The notes under the pieces were generated by a model, which saw only the letters and a program-made list of their open reading frames with translations, had not been told where the DNA came from and did no database searches. Positions 43,254 through 52,044 of a stretch of DNA of 64,000 bases are shown here, one piece after another. The stretch's first letter is position 1. Every line of letters starts with the position of its first letter. The DNA lies in NCBI RefSeq assembly GCF_900167945.1, contig NZ_FUZA01000001.1:1116001-1180000 (forward strand). The letters are read 5' to 3'. This DNA is from Dyadobacter psychrophilus (GTDB taxonomy: Bacteria; Bacteroidota; Bacteroidia; Cytophagales; Spirosomataceae). The position numbers and the translations under genes are program-made.

Positions 43254-45374
43254 TTAACTGATCCTGCTCCAATTGGTCGCCTCCTTGCCCATATGTTCTA
43301 TATGTGCACGAATGGGTTGGTTTAAAGGTTGGAGCAGGTCAGGATCTGCGTTCAGGATTTCCTCCGCGGATTGACGTGCAGCTTTCAGTATCTCCCCGTC
43401 CTGCGCCAGGTTGGCAACCAATAAATCCAAAAGACCGCTCTGCTGTGTGCCGGACAAGTCACCGGGACCACGCAATTGAAGATCCACTTCTGCAATTTCA
43501 AAACCATCATTAGTCCTGCACATGGTTTCAATACGAAGCTTGGTCTCCTTGCTGATTTTGTAATCGGTGATCAGGATGCAGTACGATTGTTCGGCGCCCC
43601 TTCCTACCCTTCCGCGCAGCTGATGTAATTGGGATAAACCAAACCTTTCTGCGTTTTCGATGACCATTACAGATGCATTAGGCACATTGACCCCGACCTC
43701 AATAACTGTGGTCGCGACCATGATTTTCGTCTCACCACGAACAAATCTGGCCATTTCGAAATCCTTATCGGCAGACTTCATCTTACCATGCAAAATGCTC
43801 AGCGGAACGTTCGGAAATGCACGCGAAACGCTTTCATAGCCGTCCATTAAGTCTTTCAGGTCCATTTTCTCGGATTCTTCGATTAACGGATATACCATAT
43901 AGATCTGCCTTCCTTTCGCGATCTCGTCTTTCAAAAAACCGAAAACAGACAGCCGGTGCGCGTCGTAACGGTGAACGGTTTTAATCGGTTTCCGGCCCGC
44001 AGGGAGTTCGTTGATAGCTGAAATATCCAGGTCGCCATATAATGTCATGGCCAATGTGCGCGGAATGGGTGTTGCGGTCATCACCAGCATATGCGGATTG
44101 ATATGACTATTCTTAGCCCATAATTTTGCCCGTTGCGCCACGCCGAAGCGGTGCTGCTCATCGATAATGCACAGCCCCAGGTTTTTGAACTGAACAATAT
44201 CTTCAATAAGCGCATGCGTTCCCACGATAATGTGCATAGAGCCATCCAGCAATTGCTTATGGATCAGCTCCCTCTCCTTCTTTTTGGTGGAGCCTGTGAG
44301 TTTACAAATATTGACACCCAGCAAGTCAGCGAATTTCTTTAAACCCTGGTAATGCTGATCTGCCAGGATTTCTGTGGGCGCCATCAAACAAGCCTGGGCA
44401 TCATTATCGAGCGCGAAAAGCATAGAAATGAATGCAACAATAGTCTTGCCCGAGCCTACATCGCCCTGCAAAAGGCGGTTCATCTGTCGGCCGGTTTTCA
44501 GGTCCTCATGAATTTCCGCCAGCACCCTGATCTGTGCATTGGTTAATGTAAACGGCAAATGATTTTCATAAAACTGCTTTACGAGGTTGGTATGGCTGAA
44601 AATCATTCCCGGATATTCCGTTTTGTGCAGCAGCTTATTTTTGATCAGACGAAACTGATTGTAAAAAAGCTCCTCAAATTTCAGCCTTCGTTGTGCCTGA
44701 TGCAGCCATTGGGCGCTTTGCGGCAGGTGAAAATTCCAAAGCGCATCTGCCTTGGAAACAAGCCTGTATTTCTGAACGAGCGTTTCTGGAAGCGTTTCGC
44801 GAATGTGCGGCCTGGAAATTTCGAGCAGCGATCTCATCATCCGGCTTATCGCCCGGCTTTCTACAAATTTTCTGCGCAGCTTTTCGGTAAGGGGATAAAT
44901 GGGCTGCCAAAACCCACCGTTTTCGTTCTCCGGCGTGATCAGGTCCAGCTCGGGATGCGTAATGCTCCATCTGCCGCCGAACGCCACGGGTTTTCCAAAA
45001 ACAATGTATTCCGTATTCGGGCGAAGGTTCTTTTCGTACCACGCAATGCTCTGGAACCAAACAAGTTCCAGGATTCCCGTGCCGTCCGTAAAGTATGCCA
45101 CGAGCCGCTTTTTATTCCCCTCTCCCGTCATGGTCCATTCGCGCAGCCTACCCTTGATCTGAGCGGCCGGAAGCTGGTCGTTCAGGTCTTTGATTTTATG
45201 GAAAACGGTCCGGTCCTCATGCCGGAAAGGATAATGTTGGATAAGGTCCCCGAATGTAAATATGCCCAGTTCCTGATTGAGCAAGGCCGCTTTTTGCGGG
45301 CCTACTCCTTTCAAAAACTCGATTTTTGTATCAAAAAAGCGCGTTCTTACCGTTTGAATTGCATCAGAAGTCAT
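43254..45374 (-). CDS. recG: ATP-dependent DNA helicase RecG
   Basis: Fork-reversal helicase of 706 residues that rescues stalled replication forks and processes recombination junctions. A wedge/OB domain (about 65-150) is followed by superfamily-2 motifs: Walker A GDVGSGKT at 304-311, DEQH box at 405-408, TATPIPRTLAMT, then HRYDAHRLS and QLRGRVGRGAEQSYC in the helicase C domain. Length is usual. It is a single gene; the upstream gap (45375-45553) shows no RNA or repeat. Confidence 0.96.
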   Translation of the reverse strand: MTSDAIQTVRTRFFDTKIEFLKGVGPQKAALLNQELGIFTFGDLIQHYPFRHEDRTVFHKIKDLNDQLPAAQIKGRLREWTMTGEGNKKRLVAYFTDGTGILELVWFQSIAWYEKNLRPNTEYIVFGKPVAFGGRWSITHPELDLITPENENGGFWQPIYPLTEKLRRKFVESRAISRMMRSLLEISRPHIRETLPETLVQKYRLVSKADALWNFHLPQSAQWLHQAQRRLKFEELFYNQFRLIKNKLLHKTEYPGMIFSHTNLVKQFYENHLPFTLTNAQIRVLAEIHEDLKTGRQMNRLLQGDVGSGKTIVAFISMLFALDNDAQACLMAPTEILADQHYQGLKKFADLLGVNICKLTGSTKKKERELIHKQLLDGSMHIIVGTHALIEDIVQFKNLGLCIIDEQHRFGVAQRAKLWAKNSHINPHMLVMTATPIPRTLAMTLYGDLDISAINELPAGRKPIKTVHRYDAHRLSVFGFLKDEIAKGRQIYMVYPLIEESEKMDLKDLMDGYESVSRAFPNVPLSILHGKMKSADKDFEMARFVRGETKIMVATTVIEVGVNVPNASVMVIENAERFGLSQLHQLRGRVGRGAEQSYCILITDYKISKETKLRIETMCRTNDGFEIAEVDLQLRGPGDLSGTQQSGLLDLLVANLAQDGEILKAARQSAEEILNADPDLLQPLNQPIRAHIEHMGKEATNWSRIS

Positions 45375-45553
45375 TATTCAAATATAGCGCGAATTCACAA
45401 AAAACAAAGATTAGCAACCCTGGATATGTTAATCAACGTTAATGTCACCGCTTATTGGCGTTTTTAAAACCAGACGGCTTGGTTCACAACTTTTGAAGTG
45501 CGTATTTCGTTGGATTATTAATTTTATCCACCTAAAATCAATTTTTACCTTTT

Positions 45554-46054
45554 ATGAAAACCACATTTTTAACACTTTTCCTCACATTGGTTGCATTCAC
45601 ATGGGCGTCCGCACAAAGCCCGAGAGTAACAACCGACGGCCCGAATGTCAGCATTGCTTACGGTCAGCCTTCGAAAAAAGGAAGGGTTCTTTTTGGCAAG
45701 GATGGAAGTGAAAGTTTGGAAAAATATGGCAAAGTCTGGAGAACCGGCGCAAATGCTTCTACTGAAATCACTTTCAAGAAAGATGGTATGTTTGCTGGCA
45801 AAGCAGTGAAAGCAGGGACTTACAGCTTATTCACAATTCCAGGCGAGAAAGAATGGACTATCATTCTAAACAGTGTCCTGGGTCAATCCGGCGCATACGA
45901 TTATGACAAAAATAAAGGCAAAGATGTTTTGAAAGTGACAGTTCCAAGCAAAACATATGCTACATCAGAAGAAAAACTAACATTTAAATCAACGGCTACG
46001 TCGCTTGATTTCCAATGGGACAAAACGGGTTTCTCGGTTCCTTTGAAGTTTTAG
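45554..46054 (+). CDS. DUF2911 domain protein, exported
   Basis: Protein of 166 residues with signal peptide MKTTFLTLFLTLVAFTWASAQ. The mature part is a single DUF2911 domain: SIAYGQPSKKGRVLFG, YGKVWRTGANASTEITF, AGTYSLFTIPGEKEWTIILN and LDFQWDKTGFSVPLKF are typical. The family is widespread in Bacteroidota and its function is unknown. It ends ten bases before a perfect palindrome that also closes the convergent regulator gene. Confidence 0.9.
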   Translation: MKTTFLTLFLTLVAFTWASAQSPRVTTDGPNVSIAYGQPSKKGRVLFGKDGSESLEKYGKVWRTGANASTEITFKKDGMFAGKAVKAGTYSLFTIPGEKEWTIILNSVLGQSGAYDYDKNKGKDVLKVTVPSKTYATSEEKLTFKSTATSLDFQWDKTGFSVPLKF

Positions 46055-46063
46055 TGTAATATG

Positions 46064-46119
46064 ATAACAAAAAAGAAGGGGCAGCATTGAATTCAATGCT
46101 GCCCCTTCTTTTTTGTTAT
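46064..46119. terminator. 56-bp perfect palindrome, bidirectional terminator
   Basis: Arms of 28 bases are fully complementary with no spacer, centred on GAATTC at 46091/46092. An A-run on the left and a T-run on the right let it work for both convergent genes. It includes the stop codon of the winged-helix regulator gene. Confidence 0.9.
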
Positions 46120-46412
46120 AAATTCTGCCGGATCATATTTTCCAGAACCTGCAAGTGATCAGTAAATGCCTTATGCCCTACTTCTGTTGCCTTGTAGGTT
46201 GTTAGCGGCTTTCTGCCCAGGAATTGCTTTTGAAATTCAATGTATTTTGTTTCTTCCAGTGCTTTCAAATGAGAAGCCAGGTTTCCGTCGGTTAGCTGCA
46301 AAAGTTCTTTTAATTCATTAAAACTGAGCGCATCATTCACCACAAGCACGGACATGAGCCCAAGCCTGATTTTACTCTCAAAAACTTTATTAAACTTCTC
46401 TAACCACTCCAT
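46116..46412 (-). CDS. winged-helix transcriptional regulator (HTH_34 type)
   Basis: DNA-binding protein of 98 residues. KIRLGLMSVLVVNDALSFNELKELLQLTDGNLASHL is the ArsR/MarR-like winged helix of the HTH_34 group, followed by the wing (FLGRKPLTTYKATEVG) and a dimerisation helix (VLENMIRQNL). It precedes nothing on its strand but follows a membrane-protein gene by 36 bases, an arrangement often seen with this family. It probably regulates that operon; the inducer is unknown. Confidence 0.88.
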   Translation of the reverse strand: MEWLEKFNKVFESKIRLGLMSVLVVNDALSFNELKELLQLTDGNLASHLKALEETKYIEFQKQFLGRKPLTTYKATEVGHKAFTDHLQVLENMIRQNL

Positions 46413-46448
46413 TTATACTTGCTTTTAAACCAAGTCAACAACAATAGA

Positions 46449-47564
46449 TTATTTATTGGCTTCCAAAAAAAGCATAGCGTCCCTGTTACGGAGCCAAATC
46501 GCCTGATCCCGCTGACTGTTTGCCTGAACCGTCAAAATCGTTGACACCAATCCTGTTCCGAGTGAGACCCAAAAAAATGTCTTTACATTATTCCGGTTCC
46601 CTGAAACCAGCGAACTGATAGAACCAACGGCCCCTGCAACCGAAATGACCGTCGCGATTCCTCTTGTACGGCGCGACTTTTTAAATAATTCAAATCCTCC
46701 CTGCGAAAACGAAAACTCGTTTTTTAATGCTTTTTGGCCCCTGTAATACACATTGTCCTTTACATAACCATTTCCCTGAAGATAAATCGTTTCCTTATCA
46801 TACCAGCGTCTGACCTGGCGAACCGTGCTGTCCGAAGAACTCTGCGCATGACAAGCGAACGAGGCAAGGACAAACAAAATTCCGAAAAGACCTTTTATGG
46901 AAGACTTGCTTGTCGCTGTTATTTTTTCGCGTTCGTAACGGTTATACATTGCTAATCCGTAAATAATATGCAGCACGCCAAAGCCCAGCGACCAGAAAAG
47001 GAGCGAATAGTTCGTAAAAAAAAGCGTCAGGCTGCCGAGCACTATTTCGCAAATGCCCATATAAAAGAGCTCAGGATAAGTGAATTTGCTGGCATTGACC
47101 AAGGCAATGCCGTAAAAAATTAATGTGGCAGGAAATACAATCCATATCATACGATGGTAAAGCAGCATGCTAAGGCAAAAAACCCCTCCCGTCAAAAGCG
47201 GTACAAGCATTCCAACCAACAATCTTTTCGAGCTTCCGTTCCAAACCGTGAGCCCTCTTTTCTTTCCTTTGCGAACGGTCAGGATAGTGCCGATTGCCAG
47301 TGAAAAAAATAACACACAAAAGCCATCGATGACTAAAAACCGCGCAACATCTTCGTGACGGCCTTCGCTGTAAGGTGCAACGGGTGCTGTGATCTCAGCA
47401 AGCCAATCCGTTTTAAATTTGACATAAGCCACAACAGCACCTATCAGTGCAAAAATGCCAATAAAAACACCGCTTAAACCACTTAGTGACAAGAATTTCG
47501 AAGACCGCTCCATCAGGCTGCGGATCTCGTTCAAGGTGTGCAGGGAGTCCTCGTTTGAATTCAT
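46449..47564 (-). CDS. polytopic membrane protein linked to the HTH_34 regulator
   Basis: Protein of 371 residues from MNSNEDSLHTLNEIRSLMER. About seven membrane spans fill residues 26-240 (SGVFIGIFALIGAVVAYVKF, LVGMLVPLLTGGVFCLSMLL, SLTLFFTNYSLLFWSLGFG). A C-terminal segment after the last span (FACHAQSSSDSTVRQVRRWYDKET) resembles a small fused extracytoplasmic domain: it reads like the N-terminus of a separate exported protein. I do not recognise a family. I start at 47564; an earlier in-frame start at 47633 would overlap the dgkA gene. Confidence 0.75.
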   Translation of the reverse strand: MNSNEDSLHTLNEIRSLMERSSKFLSLSGLSGVFIGIFALIGAVVAYVKFKTDWLAEITAPVAPYSEGRHEDVARFLVIDGFCVLFFSLAIGTILTVRKGKKRGLTVWNGSSKRLLVGMLVPLLTGGVFCLSMLLYHRMIWIVFPATLIFYGIALVNASKFTYPELFYMGICEIVLGSLTLFFTNYSLLFWSLGFGVLHIIYGLAMYNRYEREKITATSKSSIKGLFGILFVLASFACHAQSSSDSTVRQVRRWYDKETIYLQGNGYVKDNVYYRGQKALKNEFSFSQGGFELFKKSRRTRGIATVISVAGAVGSISSLVSGNRNNVKTFFWVSLGTGLVSTILTVQANSQRDQAIWLRNRDAMLFLEANK

Positions 47565-47589
47565 AAAACAGGTTGTAAAAAGTGTTATA

Positions 47590-47964
47590 TCAAAAAAGGA
47601 GCAAAAATTTTGGGACAAAAATAATAAGGCCAACCAGCACAGCAGAGATAGCCAATATCAGCACCGCCGCAGCGGCTGTATCTTTCACCACTTTGATAAC
47701 AGGATGATAATCAGGCATTACCAGGTCGGCGAGCTTTTCAATAGACGTGTTTAATGCCTCCGCAGCCAGCACAAGTGCAATCTGAATGATAATAATGGTC
47801 CATTCCACGCTAGAGATATCGAAAAACACACCGGCCATCAATACCAGGATACAGGCCATTAAATGAATGCGTGCATTGTTTTCGTAGCGAAATAGATTAT
47901 AAATCCCCACACCCGCGAAACGAAAGCTGCGCGCGGCTTTAAGAAAATCTATGGGTCCGTTCAT
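47590..47964 (-). CDS. dgkA: diacylglycerol kinase family protein
   Basis: Inner-membrane kinase of 124 residues, three spans. The catalytic block AAEALNTSIEKLADL, the upstream ENNARIHLMACIL and the KDTAAAAVLILA block identify the DgkA/undecaprenol-kinase family, which recycles diacylglycerol or undecaprenol to its phosphate. I start at the ATG giving MNGPIDFLKAARSF; an upstream in-frame start at 47997 adds 11 residues. The start overlaps the 3' end of the DUF1361 gene by 26 bases, so the two are translationally coupled. Confidence 0.9.
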   Translation of the reverse strand: MNGPIDFLKAARSFRFAGVGIYNLFRYENNARIHLMACILVLMAGVFFDISSVEWTIIIIQIALVLAAEALNTSIEKLADLVMPDYHPVIKVVKDTAAAAVLILAISAVLVGLIIFVPKFLLLF

Positions 47965-48619
47965 TTTGTTTGAGTTCTGCGAAAATATGGAACGCAAAGT
48001 ACAACAACATCAGCACGAACGAAAACGTCAATGTGTGTTTTATGGCCATTGGATCCTGTATGCTTTTAAAAATGCCCCGAGCTAGCGCACCCGGCTGTGT
48101 AACGATATCCCAGCTGTTCCAACGGCCGTAACGGCCCAGAAATATGCCAAACCCGCTCATTACCATGGACATTAAGATTGCCAGCCAGGCAAGTCGCTCG
48201 TTCCAGCGGCGGGTAATGATCCTGTGTACGATTCGGATGCTGTATAAGCCGGTCAGGAAACCTGCGACTGAGAATGTAAAGATCATGAGCGCATCATACC
48301 AGATGATGTTTTCAGGAGCACCTTTCAAATGTTTGAGATCCGTAATAATGTAGGGCGCATTGGGAAAAAACAGCAGCCAGATCATCAGATAGCCCATAAG
48401 CAGACCGAATGGCAGCCTGCGCCGCGCTTCCATTTCCCAGACGGATTTGATAAAAACCAGCGGCACCCATGCCAGGAAGAGGTTCCAGGCAAGAAAAATG
48501 AAGTCCCAATTATGAATAAGCATCCTGAATAACAATAGTGTCATTGCAGCGGATGAAACAAAAGCCAGCAGAGCGACTTTTTGATTACTTTGAAGATAGC
48601 GTACTAGTTTTTCCAACAT
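47939..48619 (-). CDS. DUF1361 membrane protein
   Basis: Protein of 226 residues with about seven spans. LAWNLFLAWVPLVFI, FFPNAPYIITDLKHL and FGIFLGRYGRWNSWDI are DUF1361 hallmarks. Function unknown. Its 3' end overlaps dgkA by 26 bases, suggesting a shared membrane or lipid-linked role, but nothing in the sequence proves it. Confidence 0.88.
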   Translation of the reverse strand: MLEKLVRYLQSNQKVALLAFVSSAAMTLLLFRMLIHNWDFIFLAWNLFLAWVPLVFIKSVWEMEARRRLPFGLLMGYLMIWLLFFPNAPYIITDLKHLKGAPENIIWYDALMIFTFSVAGFLTGLYSIRIVHRIITRRWNERLAWLAILMSMVMSGFGIFLGRYGRWNSWDIVTQPGALARGIFKSIQDPMAIKHTLTFSFVLMLLYFAFHIFAELKQNERTHRFS

Positions 48620-48715
48620 TATGTGAATAGTTTAAAGTACTTTGAGTTGCAAAGTAAATGAAACCAGTTTTAGTTTTCAAACTTGTCCTGCGCCTTTTCA
48701 AGAAAATTTAAGGGA

Positions 48716-49624
48716 TTATTTTTTATTGACTTCCGCGAATGCTTTCATCATTGCCCATTCTCTTCCGGCAGTATTGGCCTTGAAAGTTTCCAGACAGCCG
48801 CGATCTTGAAGCGTAATGTAGCAGGTTTTACCATTTTTGCCGCCGAAGCAAATGTTGGAAACCTTCTTACCGATCGTGGTAATTGTCTGGATCACTTTGC
48901 CTTCGGGCGACAGCACAGCAACTTCGCCTTTTCCGTGTCTGGCAATGTACAGATTCCCTTCCACGTCGCAGCGCATGCCATCCATTCCACCGTCTTCGAA
49001 TTTGTGCAAAAGTTTTTTGTTGGATAGAGATCCGTCCGGTGCCAGGTCAAAAACCCAGACATTCCTCTGCACGCTTTCATTAACATATAATTTTTTCTCG
49101 TCCGGGCTCACGTCGATGCCATTGGTAGTGCCCATATTTTCTGCAACCAAGCGCGTTTTGCCTTCGGGTGATACGTGCCAAATCTGGCCTGTGCCTTCTT
49201 TCCAGTTTGGGTCAGAACAAAAAATGTGTCCTTTTGCCGTGATAGCAAGGTCATTGGGTTGGTTCATTTTCGGCTCATTGGCAAAAACAGAAATATCCTT
49301 CGTGATCAGGTTCACTTTCAAGACATTATGCCCGGTAAAATCGGCTACGTAAAACGTGTTTTTATCCGCAAACCGAATGCCATTTCCGGTGCTGCCTTTG
49401 GGAAGCGTCACAAAGAAACTCGCACTTCCTTTCTTACTCATGATGGCCACCGTCCCATCCCGCGCGAAATTGACGGCATATACATTCCCTTCACTATCCA
49501 CAGCGGGGCCTTCACAATTGCTCGTGAATTCCCCTTCGGTTGAGAATTTTTTACTTTTGGTTTGCGCAAAAGACGCCTCAACGAAAGCAGCGCAGAAAAT
49601 GAGGAGGAGAAAAAATCTATTCAT
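48716..49624 (-). CDS. SMP-30/gluconolactonase-like exported protein
   Basis: Protein of 302 residues with signal peptide MNRFFLLLIFCAAFVEASFAQ. The remainder is a six-bladed beta propeller of the SGL/LRE type: EGPAVDSEGNVYAVN contains the metal-binding Glu, LVAENMGTTNGIDVSPDEKKLYVNE the Asn/Asp residues and DGMRCDVEGNLYIA the last Asp ligand. The family hydrolyses lactones in a divalent-metal-dependent way. The substrate is unknown. A thioredoxin-like gene ends 20 bases upstream on the same strand; co-transcription is likely. Confidence 0.9.
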   Translation of the reverse strand: MNRFFLLLIFCAAFVEASFAQTKSKKFSTEGEFTSNCEGPAVDSEGNVYAVNFARDGTVAIMSKKGSASFFVTLPKGSTGNGIRFADKNTFYVADFTGHNVLKVNLITKDISVFANEPKMNQPNDLAITAKGHIFCSDPNWKEGTGQIWHVSPEGKTRLVAENMGTTNGIDVSPDEKKLYVNESVQRNVWVFDLAPDGSLSNKKLLHKFEDGGMDGMRCDVEGNLYIARHGKGEVAVLSPEGKVIQTITTIGKKVSNICFGGKNGKTCYITLQDRGCLETFKANTAGREWAMMKAFAEVNKK

Positions 49625-49644
49625 ATGTTAAGAATGTCAAAGCA

Positions 49645-50310
49645 CTAATTTTTCCACTTGATCGCGCATCCGACGGGTTTGGTAATGGTTGTTACAACCG
49701 GCTTGCCTGTCAAAAGATTGCTAACCGCTTCATCTGCATAAAGTTTGGTAACACCAGCCGGATCCTGCGGATTATCATCGATCATACCAATGTAACGCAC
49801 CGTAAACTTCGCGCCGCTTTTTTGCAAAATATAAACCTGCGGTGTACGCCCAGCCCCAAATGCTTTCGCAACCTGCTGCGAATCGTCCACCAGATAAGGA
49901 TAACCGTATCCTTTGGAAGCCGCACGCTCTTTCATTTTTTCAAATGTATCGTCCTGGTGCGTTCCAGGATCACTCGGATTAATCGCAATGACCGGAAAAC
50001 CCTGGGAGGCGAATTTATTGTTGAGCGCAATGATGCGGTCTTCGTAGGCTTTTGCAAAAGGACAGTGGTTACTCGTAAAGATGACGATTACGCCCTTTGC
50101 ATTATTGAAATCATTCAGCGAAACCATGCTGCCGTCCGTATTTTTCAAGCGGAAACTTGCGGCAGCGTCGCCTACCTGATAACCAGCGGATTGTTTCACT
50201 TCAATAAGTGCGATCTTTTCCTCAAATGCATTTGCATCGGACGTAAATCCTACACCTAAAAACATTGCAACCCATAACCAAATTTTCATTTTCCTGTATT
50301 TTATACGCAT
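49645..50310 (-). CDS. thioredoxin-like (AhpC/TSA) exported protein
   Basis: Protein of 221 residues from MRIKYRKMKIWLWVAMFLGV; a start at MKIWLWV (50289) is equally possible, and both leave a signal peptide ending near SDANA. The redoxin domain has VGDAAASFRLKNTDG, VIVIFTSNHCPFAKAYEDR and YPYLVDDSQQVAKAFGAGRTPQVYIL. Only one Cys is present in the active-site position (HCPFA), so it resembles peroxiredoxin-like rather than dithiol thioredoxins. The same CP(Y/F)AK form is common in Bacteroidota. It probably shares a transcript with the SMP-30 gene. Confidence 0.88.
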   Translation of the reverse strand: MRIKYRKMKIWLWVAMFLGVGFTSDANAFEEKIALIEVKQSAGYQVGDAAASFRLKNTDGSMVSLNDFNNAKGVIVIFTSNHCPFAKAYEDRIIALNNKFASQGFPVIAINPSDPGTHQDDTFEKMKERAASKGYGYPYLVDDSQQVAKAFGAGRTPQVYILQKSGAKFTVRYIGMIDDNPQDPAGVTKLYADEAVSNLLTGKPVVTTITKPVGCAIKWKN

Positions 50311-50487
50311 GCTATCATTAAGACACAAAATATGGAATAAAGTAACAGATCGGATTGTTAAGTTTTGTTAATTCAACGATTCAACGCCGGGAAGGCTGGT
50401 AATCATATAAAGGTAACGGTTTGTCAAACTTTAACTATACGCACCGAAATATTTGCCGGAAAATCAGGCAACATTTGCGTTAAAGCA

Positions 50488-50518
50488 TTGTAATTCTGTA
50501 TGCAAGTGTCTATCTTTG
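50488..50518 (+). promoter_or_regulatory. promoter of rplU-rpmA
   Basis: TTG at 50488-50490 and TATCTTTG at 50511-50518, separated by 20 bases, match the Bacteroidota consensus TTG-N19-20-TANNTTTG. The -7 element ends 39 bases before the rplU start. Confidence 0.75.
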
Positions 50519-50557
50519 CACCTCATTTTAGAAATCAGTTTTACATAATTTATTAAC

Positions 50558-50869
50558 ATGTACGCAATCGTAGAAATCGCAGGTCAGCAATTTAAGGTTG
50601 AAAAGGGTCTCGAAATCTTCACGCATAGGCTTGAAGGTGACGTGAACGCTGCTCTTGTGTTTGACAAAGTCCTTCTGGTTGATACCGCAGGCACAGTACA
50701 GGTAGGTCTTCCAACAGTTGCAGGCGCTTCTGTTAAAGCAACTGTCCTTGAACACCTTAAAGGTGAAAAAGTGATCGTCTTCAAGAAGAAAAGACGTAAA
50801 GGTTACAAAGTTAAGAATGGTCACCGTCAGTATCTGACGAAGATCAGCATTGACGAAATCGTAGCTTAA
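50558..50869 (+). CDS. rplU: 50S ribosomal protein L21
   Basis: Large-subunit protein of 103 residues that binds 23S r[24 protein letters not shown] and [20 protein letters not shown] are invariant family blocks. It is followed 41 bases later by rpmA, the universal order, and preceded by a clear promoter. Confidence 0.98.
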   Translation: MYAIVEIAGQQFKVEKGLEIFTHRLEGDVNAALVFDKVLLVDTAGTVQVGLPTVAGASVKATVLEHLKGEKVIVFKKKRRKGYKVKNGHRQYLTKISIDEIVA

Positions 50870-50910
50870 TCAGTTTTAAATAAAGAACTTATCATTAATA
50901 GTAAGATATC

Positions 50911-51210
50911 ATGGCACATAAGAAAGGTGTAGGTAGCTCGAGAAACGGACGTGAATCGGAAAGCAAGCGTCTGGGCGTAAAATTATTCGGTGGCCAGGTT
51001 GCCAAAGCAGGAAATATTCTTGTTCGTCAGCGCGGAACCAAACACAATCCAGGTAACAATGTAGGCATCGGCCGTGATCATACGCTTTTTGCATTGGTTG
51101 AAGGCAATGTAGTTTTCCGTAAGACACGTCAAAACAAGTCATACGTTCACATTGAACCTCTTGCTGTTGCAGCTCCTGCTGCCGAAGCTCCTGTTACAGC
51201 AGAAGCTTAG
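50911..51210 (+). CDS. rpmA: 50S ribosomal protein L27
   Basis: Large-subunit protein of 99 residues near the peptidyl-transferase centre. [24 protein letters not shown] is the invariant start, with no cleavable N-terminal extension, and [16 protein letters not shown] is the second block. The C-terminal 16 residues ([16 protein letters not shown]) are an Ala/Pro-rich tail beyond the usual end. The gene is closed by the terminator at 51239. Confidence 0.98.
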   Translation: MAHKKGVGSSRNGRESESKRLGVKLFGGQVAKAGNILVRQRGTKHNPGNNVGIGRDHTLFALVEGNVVFRKTRQNKSYVHIEPLAVAAPAAEAPVTAEA

Positions 51211-51238
51211 TCAGTAAGTCAGCATTGACATTTTAAGG

Positions 51239-51271
51239 AACCCAAAGGATTTATAGTCCTTTGGGTTTTTT
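51239..51271 (+). terminator. terminator of rplU-rpmA
   Basis: AACCCAAAGGA at 51239-51249 pairs perfectly with TCCTTTGGGTT at 51257-51267, with a seven-base loop and a following T-run. Confidence 0.92.
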
Positions 51272-51366
51272 CGCGTTTGGAGCGCAGCCATCAAACCAAA
51301 ATCTCACTTTGCTTGTTTATCAAAAACAAAGTCATTTACCCGTTTAAAAACATACTTTCCAATAAA

Positions 51367-51963
51367 ATGCTAACACGCCCGGTTTTTGTATATACAGAAT
51401 TAAGTCCGAACCCCAATTCGATGAAGTTTGTGCTGAACTTTGAGTTGGTGCCGGATGGACTTTCATTTGATTATCCTTCTCTGGAAGCGGCTTTGGAAGA
51501 AGGAAAAGCGTCGCCGCTGGCTTCTGATCTTTTTCAGTTTCCGCATGTAAAAAGAGTTTTTATAGCCAGCAATTTTGTTACTATTACCAAAGATGAGGTG
51601 ACAGCCTGGGAAGATGTTTTGAGAGATACGAAGCAATTTATCAAAATCTATTTTGAGGAAAACCACCCGGTTTTTGAACAGCAAACAATTGACAAAAACA
51701 CCTTGATCGTTGACTCGAGAGACTCGGACACCGTTCAAAAAATCAAAGCTGCATTAGACCAATACGTTCGCCCGGCTGTTGAGTCCGATGGCGGAGCAAT
51801 CAACTTCCATTCGTTCAACGAGGATTCCGGCGTTGTAAAGGTCCTGCTTCAAGGCTCTTGCAGCGGTTGCCCATCGTCTACATTAACATTGAAAGCGGGC
51901 ATAGAAAATCTTCTTACCCGCATGGTGCCGGACGTGAAAGAAGTGGTTGCTGAAGGCGTTTAA
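51367..51963 (+). CDS. NifU-family Fe-S protein with N-terminal Nfu_N domain
   Basis: Protein of 198 residues from MLTRPVFVYTELSPNPNSMK, the start of the Nfu_N domain (about 5-95). The C-terminal NifU domain has RPAVESDGGAINF and LLQGSCSGCPSSTLTLK with the cluster cysteines Cys165 and Cys168. It should carry a [4Fe-4S] cluster to target enzymes, like mitochondrial NFU1 or E. coli NfuA. An in-frame start at 51277 is rejected because it precedes the family start by 30 poorly conserved residues and lies next to the rpmA terminator. A short relative is at 1629-1886. Confidence 0.92.
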   Translation: MLTRPVFVYTELSPNPNSMKFVLNFELVPDGLSFDYPSLEAALEEGKASPLASDLFQFPHVKRVFIASNFVTITKDEVTAWEDVLRDTKQFIKIYFEENHPVFEQQTIDKNTLIVDSRDSDTVQKIKAALDQYVRPAVESDGGAINFHSFNEDSGVVKVLLQGSCSGCPSSTLTLKAGIENLLTRMVPDVKEVVAEGV

Positions 51964-51985
51964 AAATATATGAAGTTGACTTACA

Positions 51986-52020
51986 GAAACCCTGTCGTTT
52001 AAGGCGGGGTTTCTTTTTTT
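51986..52020 (+). terminator. terminator after the nfu gene
   Basis: GAAACCC at 51986-51992 pairs with GGGTTTC at 52007-52013 and is followed by a seven-T run. Confidence 0.75.
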
Positions 52021-52044
52021 GTTGCCTTTTGTTAGTTTCGGCAC

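Noticed and set aside
44559..45467. 302-codon open frame on the plus strand
   Set aside because: It is antisense to recG, which has all helicase motifs; Arg/Phe-rich composition is typical of a shadow frame.
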